From Ignavibacteriota bacterium (GTDB lineage: Bacteria; Bacteroidota; Ignavibacteria; UBA10030; UBA6906), in contig JADJHP010000003.1 of assembly GCA_016707525.1 (NCBI GenBank), forward strand, positions 248,001-312,000: 64,000 nt of DNA, given 5' to 3'. The translations under genes were made by a program, and so were the position numbers. Under the pieces are notes generated by a model. That model had not been told where the DNA came from. It saw only the letters and a program-made list of their open reading frames with translations, and did no database searches. Below are positions 48,469 to 56,778 of this stretch, in pieces; within the stretch, counting starts at the first letter, position 1, and every line of letters begins with the position of its first letter.

Positions 48469-50442
48469 TCAGCGTCCCATCTGCTGGACCGCGGCACGCA
48501 GCCTGAGTGCATCAGGGTAGCCTGGCACGAGTTGCAGTGCTTCCTCCACGGCCCGGGCCGCGGCAGCCCGATCGTTCCTGTTGAACGCGGCCGCACCCAG
48601 GCCGTACAGGGCATTCGCTTTCATCCGCAGGTCCTCTGCGGATGATCCCGCCCTTCGGACCACGTCCTGCAAATGACCCACCCCCTCGTCGGATCGCCCG
48701 GCATTGACCTGGAGGAGGCCGAGATCCAACCGGGCGCGAAGATAGTCCGGATTGGACCTCAACGACACCTTCAGATACCCGACCGCTTCGTCGCCCCTCC
48801 CCATCGTATTCAGCAGGCTCCCTGCCAGGTAGTTCGTATAGAAACTGTATGGGTATTCCTCGAGCATGGCCCGGTATGTCGTGAGGGCCTCCTGATACCG
48901 TCCTGTCCGCCAGAAGATCGTCGCCGACCGGTAACACGCATCGTTCCACGCCAGCTTCCGCGCATGCGTGTCACGGACAAGATCGCGCATCGCGGGATCC
49001 GCGGCAGCAAGGACGAGCGGCGCCCTCTCGTAGCGCTCGAACGGCCACCGGCCGGTGAGGTGCTGGATCGAGACGTCACCGTACGCAAGATCAAGCCAGC
49101 AGATGTGCAGCGCGTCCATTGCGAACGGCACAGGCGACATCGTGGCGGGGGCATCGTTCACCAGCCCGCTCTGCGTGAGTGCGTCGAGGAAGCCCGAGGC
49201 GATGCAATAGTATCCGGCGGGGGTCGGATGCAGATGCTCCCAGAACAACGAGTCGCCGGCGATCCCATCCGACGATGCCTGTTGCAGCAGGGTATCCGCG
49301 GAGATGCACGGCACGCCGCGGCGCGCTGCGACGTCGTGGATGATCGTATTGACCGCTCCTGGCGCCCGGAACTTGAGCAGGTCATTGTCGCGCGCCATCC
49401 GCAGCAGCGGTGCTGCTTCGGCCGGCCGCCCGAGTGCGCGCAGCGCAACGCCCTTCCAGTACAGCGGAACCGGGTGATCGGTCGCTTCCGCTCCGAGAGC
49501 ATCCACAGCGTTGACCATCTCCGCATACCTTCGCGCCGCCGCATCGGCCCGCATCTGTGCATCGAATGCCGCGGCATTCCTGCTGGCGACCATAGTGTCG
49601 CCGACGAACGGCGGGAACATGGTGTTCGATGCGATATCGCTCACGATCACGGGGACGCCGGCTTCCGCGAACGTCGTGAAGATCGCGTCGAGATTGTCTC
49701 CGAAATGCTCCAGCACCCTGTCGCTTTCCGCCGAACGGAGGGAAACACGCTGTCCACCCGAGACCTGCTGCATGAGGTTGACAGCTGCCCCCTGCCCGGC
49801 CCTGCCGGATGCGAACCATGACTCCAGCATCTGCACCAGGCGGAGCTGTCGGGCGCGGTACTTCAGCGGCGTCAGGAACGGCAGGAGCTTTTCAGGATAC
49901 GATGCGCCGATCCCATCAGGGCCATAGTATTCATTATGCCCCATGTAGATCAGCACGAGATCCGGCCGGAACGCAAGCAACGCCGGCGCAAGATCCCGCA
50001 CAACGTTACTGTTGATCGCCGACGCGCCGAAATTGATGATCTCCCACTCCTTCGCGGGATACCGGTGCCGCACTTGCCTCCGCAGGATCCCCGGGATGTT
50101 CGCGTTCATGTCGTACGGCGTACCGAACATCGATGAACTGCCGAGACAGATCACCCGGAAGGTCTCCGGCAGTTTCTCCTTGCGGAACAGGATGGTCTTG
50201 AATTCAGGCACCAGGGGGCTGCCCGCGGCGAAATAGCGGCGCAAAGAGGCCCGGTTGGTCTGATACCAGGTGGTCCCGTCGAATTGCACCTCGGTCACAA
50301 GGCCATCATCCGCCGGCGGACCGGTCGCCCGAAGGAGATATTCCGCCGCCACGATGAGCAGCAGGATCACGAGCGTGGGCACCAGACTGAACACCAGGCG
50401 CTTCCACCGTGACATCGTCCGGACCGGGTCCTTCGTGCTCAC
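48469..50442 (-). CDS. Membrane-anchored SGNH hydrolase with TPR repeats (copy 2)
   Basis: 657 residues with the same order as the convergent neighbour: N-terminal membrane helix (about 15-34), C-L-G-S-S-S-M-F-G near 100, M-G-H-N-E-Y-Y near 169, TPR-like insert (about 287-347), W-E-H-L-H-P-T near 405, and C-terminal TPRs (514-654, ending Y-P-D-A-L-R-L). The pair clearly arose by duplication but is diverged. The start overlaps the stop of the SurA-like gene by four bases. The catalytic domain should face the periplasm. Substrate unknown. Confidence 0.82.
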   Translation of the reverse strand: MSTKDPVRTMSRWKRLVFSLVPTLVILLLIVAAEYLLRATGPPADDGLVTEVQFDGTTWYQTNRASLRRYFAAGSPLVPEFKTILFRKEKLPETFRVICLGSSSMFGTPYDMNANIPGILRRQVRHRYPAKEWEIINFGASAINSNVVRDLAPALLAFRPDLVLIYMGHNEYYGPDGIGASYPEKLLPFLTPLKYRARQLRLVQMLESWFASGRAGQGAAVNLMQQVSGGQRVSLRSAESDRVLEHFGDNLDAIFTTFAEAGVPVIVSDIASNTMFPPFVGDTMVASRNAAAFDAQMRADAAARRYAEMVNAVDALGAEATDHPVPLYWKGVALRALGRPAEAAPLLRMARDNDLLKFRAPGAVNTIIHDVAARRGVPCISADTLLQQASSDGIAGDSLFWEHLHPTPAGYYCIASGFLDALTQSGLVNDAPATMSPVPFAMDALHICWLDLAYGDVSIQHLTGRWPFERYERAPLVLAAADPAMRDLVRDTHARKLAWNDACYRSATIFWRTGRYQEALTTYRAMLEEYPYSFYTNYLAGSLLNTMGRGDEAVGYLKVSLRSNPDYLRARLDLGLLQVNAGRSDEGVGHLQDVVRRAGSSAEDLRMKANALYGLGAAAFNRNDRAAAARAVEEALQLVPGYPDALRLRAAVQQMGR

Positions 50443-52241
50443 GGGAGGATCACCTCTTTCGGTGGTTCCTCATTCAGCCAGTCGATCTGCGGCTGCACAA
50501 AGGGTACATCGAACATGCGCCCGCCGAATCCGAGAAGCCGGTACGCGAGCATCGGTATGGGCGTGACGCTCACCATCTTCAACCTGTCCTGGTACACCTC
50601 GAATCCATAGCTGGCCGCGCTCCGGGCGAGGAACCGGGTGATGCTGCGGCGTGTCTTCATGCGGTGCACCTCATCGCGTGCCGCCGTAAGGCGTGCCGCA
50701 CCCGTGGTGTCCGCCGCATCCCTGCCGTTCCTTCGTTCAAGCAGTTGCATGTAGACATATCCGGAGGAATCGCGGAACGGGCCGTAGTACTGTCCGGGTT
50801 CAAGGCGTGACGCGAGGAACCCCAGCGGCGGACGGTCCGTGACGGGGAAGAATCCCGTATCCCCCTGCCGGTCGTCCGCACCGGATGCCGCGATGGCCTC
50901 TTCGAAACTCCGCCCCTGCTCCATCATCCTGAATGCGCCCTGCATCTCCTCGATGCTGTTCGTCCGGAGGACGCGCACCCGGACTTCCGGGACCTTCACC
51001 GTGGCATCGGTACTCTTGAGGTAGGCATAGACCTCCGCCTCGGTGATCTCGACCCTGTCGCTGATCTTCCGTTCGACCATCCCGGCGAGATAATGATCCT
51101 TCCACGGGGCAAGCCGGCGGACGACCTCGGGATGACGATCGAGCCCACGTGCCAGCCCTTCCTGTGCGAGGAGTTCCTGATGGGCCCATTCACGGAAGAC
51201 GGTATACAACCGCGCAGCGGTCCCGCGAACGGAATCGCCATTCATCGTAAAGCCACGTTGCACCAACCGGTCGAGTGCCTCAGCAACCGTCCATATCCTG
51301 TCGCCCGCGAGGATCAGCGTGTCCGCGGTCCGGCCCGCAAGCCGCGTCAGAGCGATGTCGCGCATCGCCGGAGAGAACGCCATCGAGGGCGGCGTATAGA
51401 GTTCGCGGAAGATGCGGGCGATCGTATCCGCAACGATCCGGAAGGTTGCTGGCGGCGAGGAGGCGTGACGGGATGCGAGCAGCCCGGCCACGAACTCTGC
51501 TTCCCGGACACGTTCTTTCCTGACGCGGAGCGTTGATGCGACGCGTTCCCGCAGCGTCGCCGCCGGCAATGCGAGGACGGCCGGGTCAGGTACCACAGAG
51601 ATCAAGCGGAGAATGTAGCATCCGTCCCCGGCACGCACGACCGGGGAGAGGCTGGTGCGATCGAGCGCATAGGCGGCCTGCTCGATCGCTTCATCGGCAT
51701 CGCCCCAATGGACGGTCGCCGTATCTTTCATGGCGCGCATCGTCGGATCCAGCGTGAGCCGGTCGAGATCCACGGAAGTGCGGAGCTGTCCCCGGATGAA
51801 GCGGGCATCGTCTTCACGTTCAAAGAAGAGAAAACGCACGAGCCGGCGCTCACGGGAACGTAGGACTCCCTGCCGTATCTCTGCCGGAGCGATCTGCACG
51901 CGCGCGCGGACCTCCTGCCTGTACAGTTCGTCACGGACCAGGAGGTGGGTAAGATCGGCGAGCGCGGAACGGTACAACGCCGTGGTATCAAGGGAGCGTG
52001 CCGAGGCCTCCTGGGCCAGGAGTTTCTCGGCCACCATCGAATACAGCATCTCGAGCTTTTCGGCTTCCAGTTGCGGTTTTCGATGACGGTAGAGTCCCGG
52101 CGTCAGTTCAAAGCGCTCGACGAACTCCCGTTCGGAGATGAATGCGTGTCCTGCCCGCGCGATGATCGCATTGTCTGCAGCACCGGACTGTGCGGCCGCG
52201 CTGCAGGTAGCAAGCAGGAGAAGGATGATGATCCGGATCAT
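50439..52241 (-). CDS. Periplasmic peptidyl-prolyl isomerase, SurA/PpiC-like
   Basis: 600 residues with a signal peptide (I-I-I-L-L-L-L-A-T-C-S-A-A-A-Q). The N-terminal region has the SurA/PpiD-like helical pattern (A-x-A-x-x-x-I-S-E-x-E-F). A parvulin-type domain lies near 414-497 (V-R-V-L-R-T-N; F-E-E-A-I-A; Q-G-D-T-G-F-F-P; L-E-P-G-Q-Y-Y-G-P-F). Such proteins help fold outer-membrane or secreted proteins. No ribosome site and no clear promoter separate it from the terminator 38 bases upstream, so its transcription start is uncertain. Confidence 0.85.
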   Translation of the reverse strand: MIRIIILLLLATCSAAAQSGAADNAIIARAGHAFISEREFVERFELTPGLYRHRKPQLEAEKLEMLYSMVAEKLLAQEASARSLDTTALYRSALADLTHLLVRDELYRQEVRARVQIAPAEIRQGVLRSRERRLVRFLFFEREDDARFIRGQLRTSVDLDRLTLDPTMRAMKDTATVHWGDADEAIEQAAYALDRTSLSPVVRAGDGCYILRLISVVPDPAVLALPAATLRERVASTLRVRKERVREAEFVAGLLASRHASSPPATFRIVADTIARIFRELYTPPSMAFSPAMRDIALTRLAGRTADTLILAGDRIWTVAEALDRLVQRGFTMNGDSVRGTAARLYTVFREWAHQELLAQEGLARGLDRHPEVVRRLAPWKDHYLAGMVERKISDRVEITEAEVYAYLKSTDATVKVPEVRVRVLRTNSIEEMQGAFRMMEQGRSFEEAIAASGADDRQGDTGFFPVTDRPPLGFLASRLEPGQYYGPFRDSSGYVYMQLLERRNGRDAADTTGAARLTAARDEVHRMKTRRSITRFLARSAASYGFEVYQDRLKMVSVTPIPMLAYRLLGFGGRMFDVPFVQPQIDWLNEEPPKEVILP

Positions 52242-52278
52242 GGTAGGGCTGGTACTCGGTCCGCTGCGTTGTTCCTGG

Positions 52279-52319
52279 AAAAAAAAGAAGGCGGCTCCGG
52301 AGGAGCCGGAACCGCCTTC
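52279..52319 (-). terminator. Rho-independent terminator
   Basis: Minus-strand stem of 14 base pairs (52287-52319, one G-T pair, arms GAAGGCGG and CCGCCTTC outermost, CCGG/CCGG innermost) with a five-base loop, followed by eight T residues (52279-52286). It is 22 bases after the T9SS gene stop, so transcription of that gene should end here. Confidence 0.92.
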
Positions 52320-52340
52320 CCGGGCATCGATGTGACGCCC

Positions 52341-55300
52341 CTACTTCACCAGCACCATCTTCTTCACGCTGACGAAGTTCCCAGCGACCAACCGGTAGAA
52401 ATACACGCCACTGGCGAAGTTCGATGCGCTGAACTTCACATTGTGGATACCGGACTTCTGGACCTCATTCACCAGCGTTGCCACTTCCTGACCGACCACG
52501 TTGTAGACCTTCAGCTCCACCTGCGACTGCAGCGGGATGGAGTACTCGATCTTCGTCGTGGGGTTGAAGGGGTTCGGATAGTTCTGTGCAAGCTCGTACA
52601 CCAGCGGCTTGTCCGCATCGAACACGCTCGTCGGCAGCTTGGGCTTGCGGAGATCATAATCCCATGCATCGTAGAATGCCGGGTTGATGCTACCGAACTG
52701 GCTGTTCAGGGTATAGATGGTATCGGTGTCCACGATGTTCTCATTGTGGTTGTTACCGAACCCGCCCTTGCCGCCTTCGTTGTCACCACCACGGATACCG
52801 AACTTGAACGTCTGGCCGACACGGTCCTTCGTGCCGATCGCGATGCTGTCCGGTGATGCAAGGATCTGACGCGTGAAGATGGAGTCGCCGGCGACACGGT
52901 CGCCGTTGGTGCCGTTATCATACAGCTTCTTCAGCAGATTGCTGGCAAGCGGAAGGCCCCAATCGCCACCGTCGTTGCTCCAGCCACCAGCTGCCGGACC
53001 GTTGATCCAGACGCCCCACTTCATGATGGAGTCGACTTCGGAGGTATGGATCGTGTAGGTGCCCTGGATGTCGGACAGCGAATCGCCACCCAGCTTCACC
53101 TGGTAGTATGCCGGACGGAGGTCCACTTCCCACTTCACGTTCACCTTGCGGGCAAGCTTGCGTCCGTTCGAGAACACAGGCTGGCGGCGGGCAACGGTGA
53201 TCGAGGTCGCCGTATCGAGCACGACCTGAGCCACGGTCTTCGATGCGAGCGAATCGATCATCACCTGGCGGCGTTCAGCTTCGGACGGCACCGGTCCCGT
53301 ATAGAAGAAGTTGTAATAGGACTCGCGATACTCCTGACCATCGCGGACGGTGTAGTACTGATAATCCATGATCTTCTTTTTCGCGGTGATGATCGTATCG
53401 GACACCTGGAACACGGTACCGGAGAGGCGGACCATCATCTTGCTGCGGCCCGATTCGTTGGTCGTGTTGAAGTACCCGGTACGGACATACAGCGTATCGG
53501 TCGTGACGTTGAACCCGCCGTTGGCAGCTGCCTGGGCCAGGTTCGCACGGAACGTGATCTTGATCGTGTCGGGGTTCGCCCGCACGGTCGGGGTCTCGTT
53601 GTTGAAGTACACCCACGCAAGCGTCGTATCCCTGAAGCCCTGCGGAACCTTGAAGTTGCGGTCCACAGCTTCGTCGGCCTTCGTTCCGGTCACGGGACGA
53701 TTCCAGTCGGAACCGATGAGATACTTGAAGCCGATCGTCGCACCTTCGGTGAGTCCGGCTTTCTTGATCTTGAGACCGGCCGACCAGAACGAGTTCGCGG
53801 GGCTGGTGTAGCCGTCGCCGTTCGACGGCGGGGCTTCACGCGTGAGGAATGAGGAACGTCCCCAATCCAGGTCGCTGCCTGCCGAACCGCCGCCACGCAC
53901 TGCGATGGTATCCTTGTCGCCGTTGTAGCCATAGGTGCCGCCCGAGATGACGCCGTTCATGTTCACGCGGAAGTACACCGTGAAGTACGAGTCGGCTGCT
54001 GCTGTCCACGGACGGAAATACTGCGGACGCGTTCCCGCGCCGTTGTTCCAGAATTCGACGTTCACCGTCGTATCCTGGTCGGGGACGGCGAACGAGCGGT
54101 CACCGTTCGTGGCCGAGGGATAGTTCGCCGGCACAACGCCACCTTCCCAGCCGGTTCCTGTTGCGTACGCGACAACATACTTGTACCGGAGCGTATCGCC
54201 GACCTGCATGTAGACGGTCTTCTTCCAGTAGTCGCCACCGATCCTGGTCATGTTGTTCTGGGCATCGTTACCCCAGGTGATCGGAGAGAAACCGCCGGCG
54301 TGATTGACGCCGCCGCGCATCTGGAGCGTGGAGCCTGCCACCGGCAGGGTGTCAGGCACCGTTGACGTGTTCAGCATGAACGTGACGGCACGGACGTTCT
54401 TCGCTGAATACTTCAGGACGACCCCGTTGCCGATCACATAGCCTTCCGTAGCGGAACGCCATGCGCTGTTCGTCAGGATACCGGTCGTGCCAGGATGCAG
54501 GTTCGACCAGGTCACGCCCTTGTCGCCGGAGATCCAGACCTTGGAGACAAGACCGGTGACCGCCCAACCGACCGCAACGACGGTGTTCGTACCGCGGATA
54601 GGCTTCGCGGAGCGGACCTTGGCACTCGCGTGAGCGACCGCAGGTTCCACATTCAGCGTGTCACCCCAGGTCGTACCACCATTGGTCGTCTTGTGGAGCC
54701 AGTGGTCATTGCTTGAGGCGATCTGATTGTCCGCTCCGAACCCGAGGTCGGCGTCCATGAAGTTGAGGGACCGCAGACGATAGTTGTTGGTCGTGCCGCC
54801 GGTCAGATCGACCTGCCAGCTCGTCCACGTGTCGCCACCGTCCGTCGATTTCACGATACGGCCATTGCGGGTGGATCCGAAGTATGCAGCGACCCAGATC
54901 GTCTTGCCCACGACGTCGAGGGCCTGACGATACGTCGAATAGGATGCGTAGGCACCCGCTTCCTTCAATGAATCCGGAAGGTTCGTGGCACGGGTCCAGG
55001 TGCTTCCACCGTCGAAGCTGCGCGCGATCATGAAGCCCTGATCGTCCGCGTCACCGATGGCGATAAGGCTGTCCTGCCCGATCATCCTGACGCCGTTCAT
55101 CCATCCTGTTCCCGGCACAGAGTAGGACCACACCGAGTCCCATTTCTGACCCGAGTTCGTGGTGCGATAGAGCTTGCCGTTGAAATCGCCGAACACCGCG
55201 GTGGTCTCGTTCACGACGGCCACTTCGGTGATGCCTTCGCCGTTCAGGACCTGTTTCTTGGTCCAGGTCGCACCGCCATTATCCGAGCGCCAGACGTAGT

Positions 55301-55553
55301 CCAGATTGCTCGTGGTGCTGAAGCCGGTCACCCAGATCGCGCCGGCGGGGCTCAGCGTGATACCCCGATAGTCATGACCTGACGGCTCGGGGGAGATCCG
55401 CAGCCAGCCTGCGTTGACAGATTCCAGACCGGTCGATGCGCCGGTTCTGGCAACTGCACGCTCTTCCGCGATCTTTGCTTTGCGCACATCCGAGGCGCCA
55501 AAAGCAAGGGCCGCGATAAGCAGCGGGAGCAGTAGCATTGCGAAGCGCTTCAT
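52341..55553 (-). CDS. T9SS-sorted surface protein with BNR repeats and starch-binding-like regions
   Basis: 1070 residues from the ATG at 55553, six bases after A-A-G-G-A-G; the frame to 55688 covers the promoter. Signal peptide at 2-19. Six BNR/photosystem-assembly-factor-type repeats (about 80-400: S-D-N-G-G-A-T-W, S-F-D-G-G-S-T-W, S-T-D-G-G-D-T-W, T-T-N-G-G-T-T-W and two variants) predict a beta-propeller. Several beta-rich modules (400-680) have a W-K-K-T-V-Y-M...Y-K-Y-V pattern like CBM20-type starch-binding domains. The last about 85 residues are a T9SS type A domain (N-Y-P-N-P-F-N-P-T-T). It has its own promoter and terminator and is probably a cell-surface protein. The ligand is unproved. 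Confidence 0.85.
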   Translation of the reverse strand: MKRFAMLLLPLLIAALAFGASDVRKAKIAEERAVARTGASTGLESVNAGWLRISPEPSGHDYRGITLSPAGAIWVTGFSTTSNLDYVWRSDNGGATWTKKQVLNGEGITEVAVVNETTAVFGDFNGKLYRTTNSGQKWDSVWSYSVPGTGWMNGVRMIGQDSLIAIGDADDQGFMIARSFDGGSTWTRATNLPDSLKEAGAYASYSTYRQALDVVGKTIWVAAYFGSTRNGRIVKSTDGGDTWTSWQVDLTGGTTNNYRLRSLNFMDADLGFGADNQIASSNDHWLHKTTNGGTTWGDTLNVEPAVAHASAKVRSAKPIRGTNTVVAVGWAVTGLVSKVWISGDKGVTWSNLHPGTTGILTNSAWRSATEGYVIGNGVVLKYSAKNVRAVTFMLNTSTVPDTLPVAGSTLQMRGGVNHAGGFSPITWGNDAQNNMTRIGGDYWKKTVYMQVGDTLRYKYVVAYATGTGWEGGVVPANYPSATNGDRSFAVPDQDTTVNVEFWNNGAGTRPQYFRPWTAAADSYFTVYFRVNMNGVISGGTYGYNGDKDTIAVRGGGSAGSDLDWGRSSFLTREAPPSNGDGYTSPANSFWSAGLKIKKAGLTEGATIGFKYLIGSDWNRPVTGTKADEAVDRNFKVPQGFRDTTLAWVYFNNETPTVRANPDTIKITFRANLAQAAANGGFNVTTDTLYVRTGYFNTTNESGRSKMMVRLSGTVFQVSDTIITAKKKIMDYQYYTVRDGQEYRESYYNFFYTGPVPSEAERRQVMIDSLASKTVAQVVLDTATSITVARRQPVFSNGRKLARKVNVKWEVDLRPAYYQVKLGGDSLSDIQGTYTIHTSEVDSIMKWGVWINGPAAGGWSNDGGDWGLPLASNLLKKLYDNGTNGDRVAGDSIFTRQILASPDSIAIGTKDRVGQTFKFGIRGGDNEGGKGGFGNNHNENIVDTDTIYTLNSQFGSINPAFYDAWDYDLRKPKLPTSVFDADKPLVYELAQNYPNPFNPTTKIEYSIPLQSQVELKVYNVVGQEVATLVNEVQKSGIHNVKFSASNFASGVYFYRLVAGNFVSVKKMVLVK

Positions 55554-55629
55554 ATTGCACTCCTTATTGGTGTATGGGTTGTGAATGAGTACTACTGGTG
55601 ACTGAGAACAAATGCAAAAAAAGGTACCA

Positions 55630-55658
55630 AATATAGGGATTCTGCCGGCCTCGGTCAA
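55630..55658 (-). promoter_or_regulatory. Promoter of the BNR/T9SS protein gene
   Basis: TTGACC (55653-55658) and TATATT (55630-55635) are separated by 17 bases; the -10 continues as TATATTTG, matching the Bacteroidota TAnnTTTG consensus. Transcription should start near 55623, giving a 70-base leader. The rest of the 182-bp gap (55554-55735) shows no gene and no clear terminator for the porin gene upstream. Confidence 0.7.
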
Positions 55659-55735
55659 GCGTTCCGGCCCAACCGCACAACCTTTCATGACTGAGTAGCT
55701 GTGGGGCGCGATCTCCTTGTCTTGTGAATGAACAG

Positions 55736-56770
55736 TTAGAATGAAATTGCCAATGCGATCGTATTGATGTTGCCGAACAGTCCGAATTTCGTGTATGCAT
55801 AGTCGACCTCGAGCGCACCGATCCCGTCGGCCGTGTACTTCACCCCCGCGCCGAGCGACAGCCCCTCTTCCAGGCCGTTGCCGAACACCGACTTGTACCC
55901 GCCCCGGAGGAAGACCATATCGTTGAATGCGAACTCGCCACCGACGTTCACCGATTCATCATTGTCGTTCGGCCGCAGTGCATCCGCGGCAACCGTCAGC
56001 CGGAACATGTCATCCTTGTACGCATCCATCGCAACACCGACACGGAACAACAACGGGATGGCCCAGGCATCGGTCTTCAGATTCCCGACAAGAGCTTTGT
56101 TCGATCCCGAATTCAGCGGATCGATGTCCACCCGCTCGAGCAGGTCGCGCCCGGCCAATGTCATCTCGCCCCCGAAATTCGACATCGACACACCGAGCCG
56201 CATATCGTTGAAGCCCGTGACGAACAGCAACCCGAGATCGAACGCGAAGGCACTTGCACTCTCGTTCCAGATGCGCTGCTCCACATACTTCACCGTCCCA
56301 CCCATCGAGAACCGGTCCGTCAGACGGCGGCAGTAGGACAGCCCAATGGCCAGGTCCTGCGCCGACCACCGCTCACCGGTGCCGTTCGGCGACCCGACGG
56401 TCGTGACATCTTCCTCGCCATAGTCGAGCTGTGTCAGGCTTATCCCGACGGCATTTTCACTGCCGAGATTCAGCATCAGGCCGAACCAGCGGAACTTCGT
56501 GCCGACGAGCCAGTCGGTGTTCGAAAATGTGAGTTGGGACGTGCCGGCCTGCTGGAAGGCGCCGGGGTTCCAGTACAACGATGTGGCGTCGTCGTTGGAC
56601 GCCACGAAGGCACTGCCCATGGCAATGGCCCGCGGACCCACCGAGATGCCCAGGAACTGCGCGGCGGTGGTCCCGACTTTGCTCTGTGCGGACACCGGCT
56701 CCTGTACACCCAGGACGACCAGCATTCCGGCGATCGCGCACACCACGGTCAGACTACGGAGTGTTTTCAT
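55736..56770 (-). CDS. PorV/PorQ-family outer-membrane protein
   Basis: 344 residues from the ATG at 56770 (G-A-G-G six bases upstream; a GTG and another ATG lie just before). Signal peptide ends near V-S-A-Q. The family core is clear: A-A-Q-F-L-G-I-S-V-G-P-R-A-I-A-M-G-S-A-F-V-A near 40, L-Y-W-N-P-G near 66 and a beta-barrel of alternating hydrophobic strands ending in F. PorV proteins are outer-membrane partners of T9SS that receive cargo or act with TonB receptors. It follows the 1283-residue protein and overlaps its stop region, so it is probably in the same unit as the TonB receptor. Confidence 0.88.
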   Translation of the reverse strand: MKTLRSLTVVCAIAGMLVVLGVQEPVSAQSKVGTTAAQFLGISVGPRAIAMGSAFVASNDDATSLYWNPGAFQQAGTSQLTFSNTDWLVGTKFRWFGLMLNLGSENAVGISLTQLDYGEEDVTTVGSPNGTGERWSAQDLAIGLSYCRRLTDRFSMGGTVKYVEQRIWNESASAFAFDLGLLFVTGFNDMRLGVSMSNFGGEMTLAGRDLLERVDIDPLNSGSNKALVGNLKTDAWAIPLLFRVGVAMDAYKDDMFRLTVAADALRPNDNDESVNVGGEFAFNDMVFLRGGYKSVFGNGLEEGLSLGAGVKYTADGIGALEVDYAYTKFGLFGNINTIALAISF

Positions 56771-56778
56771 GGTCATCC

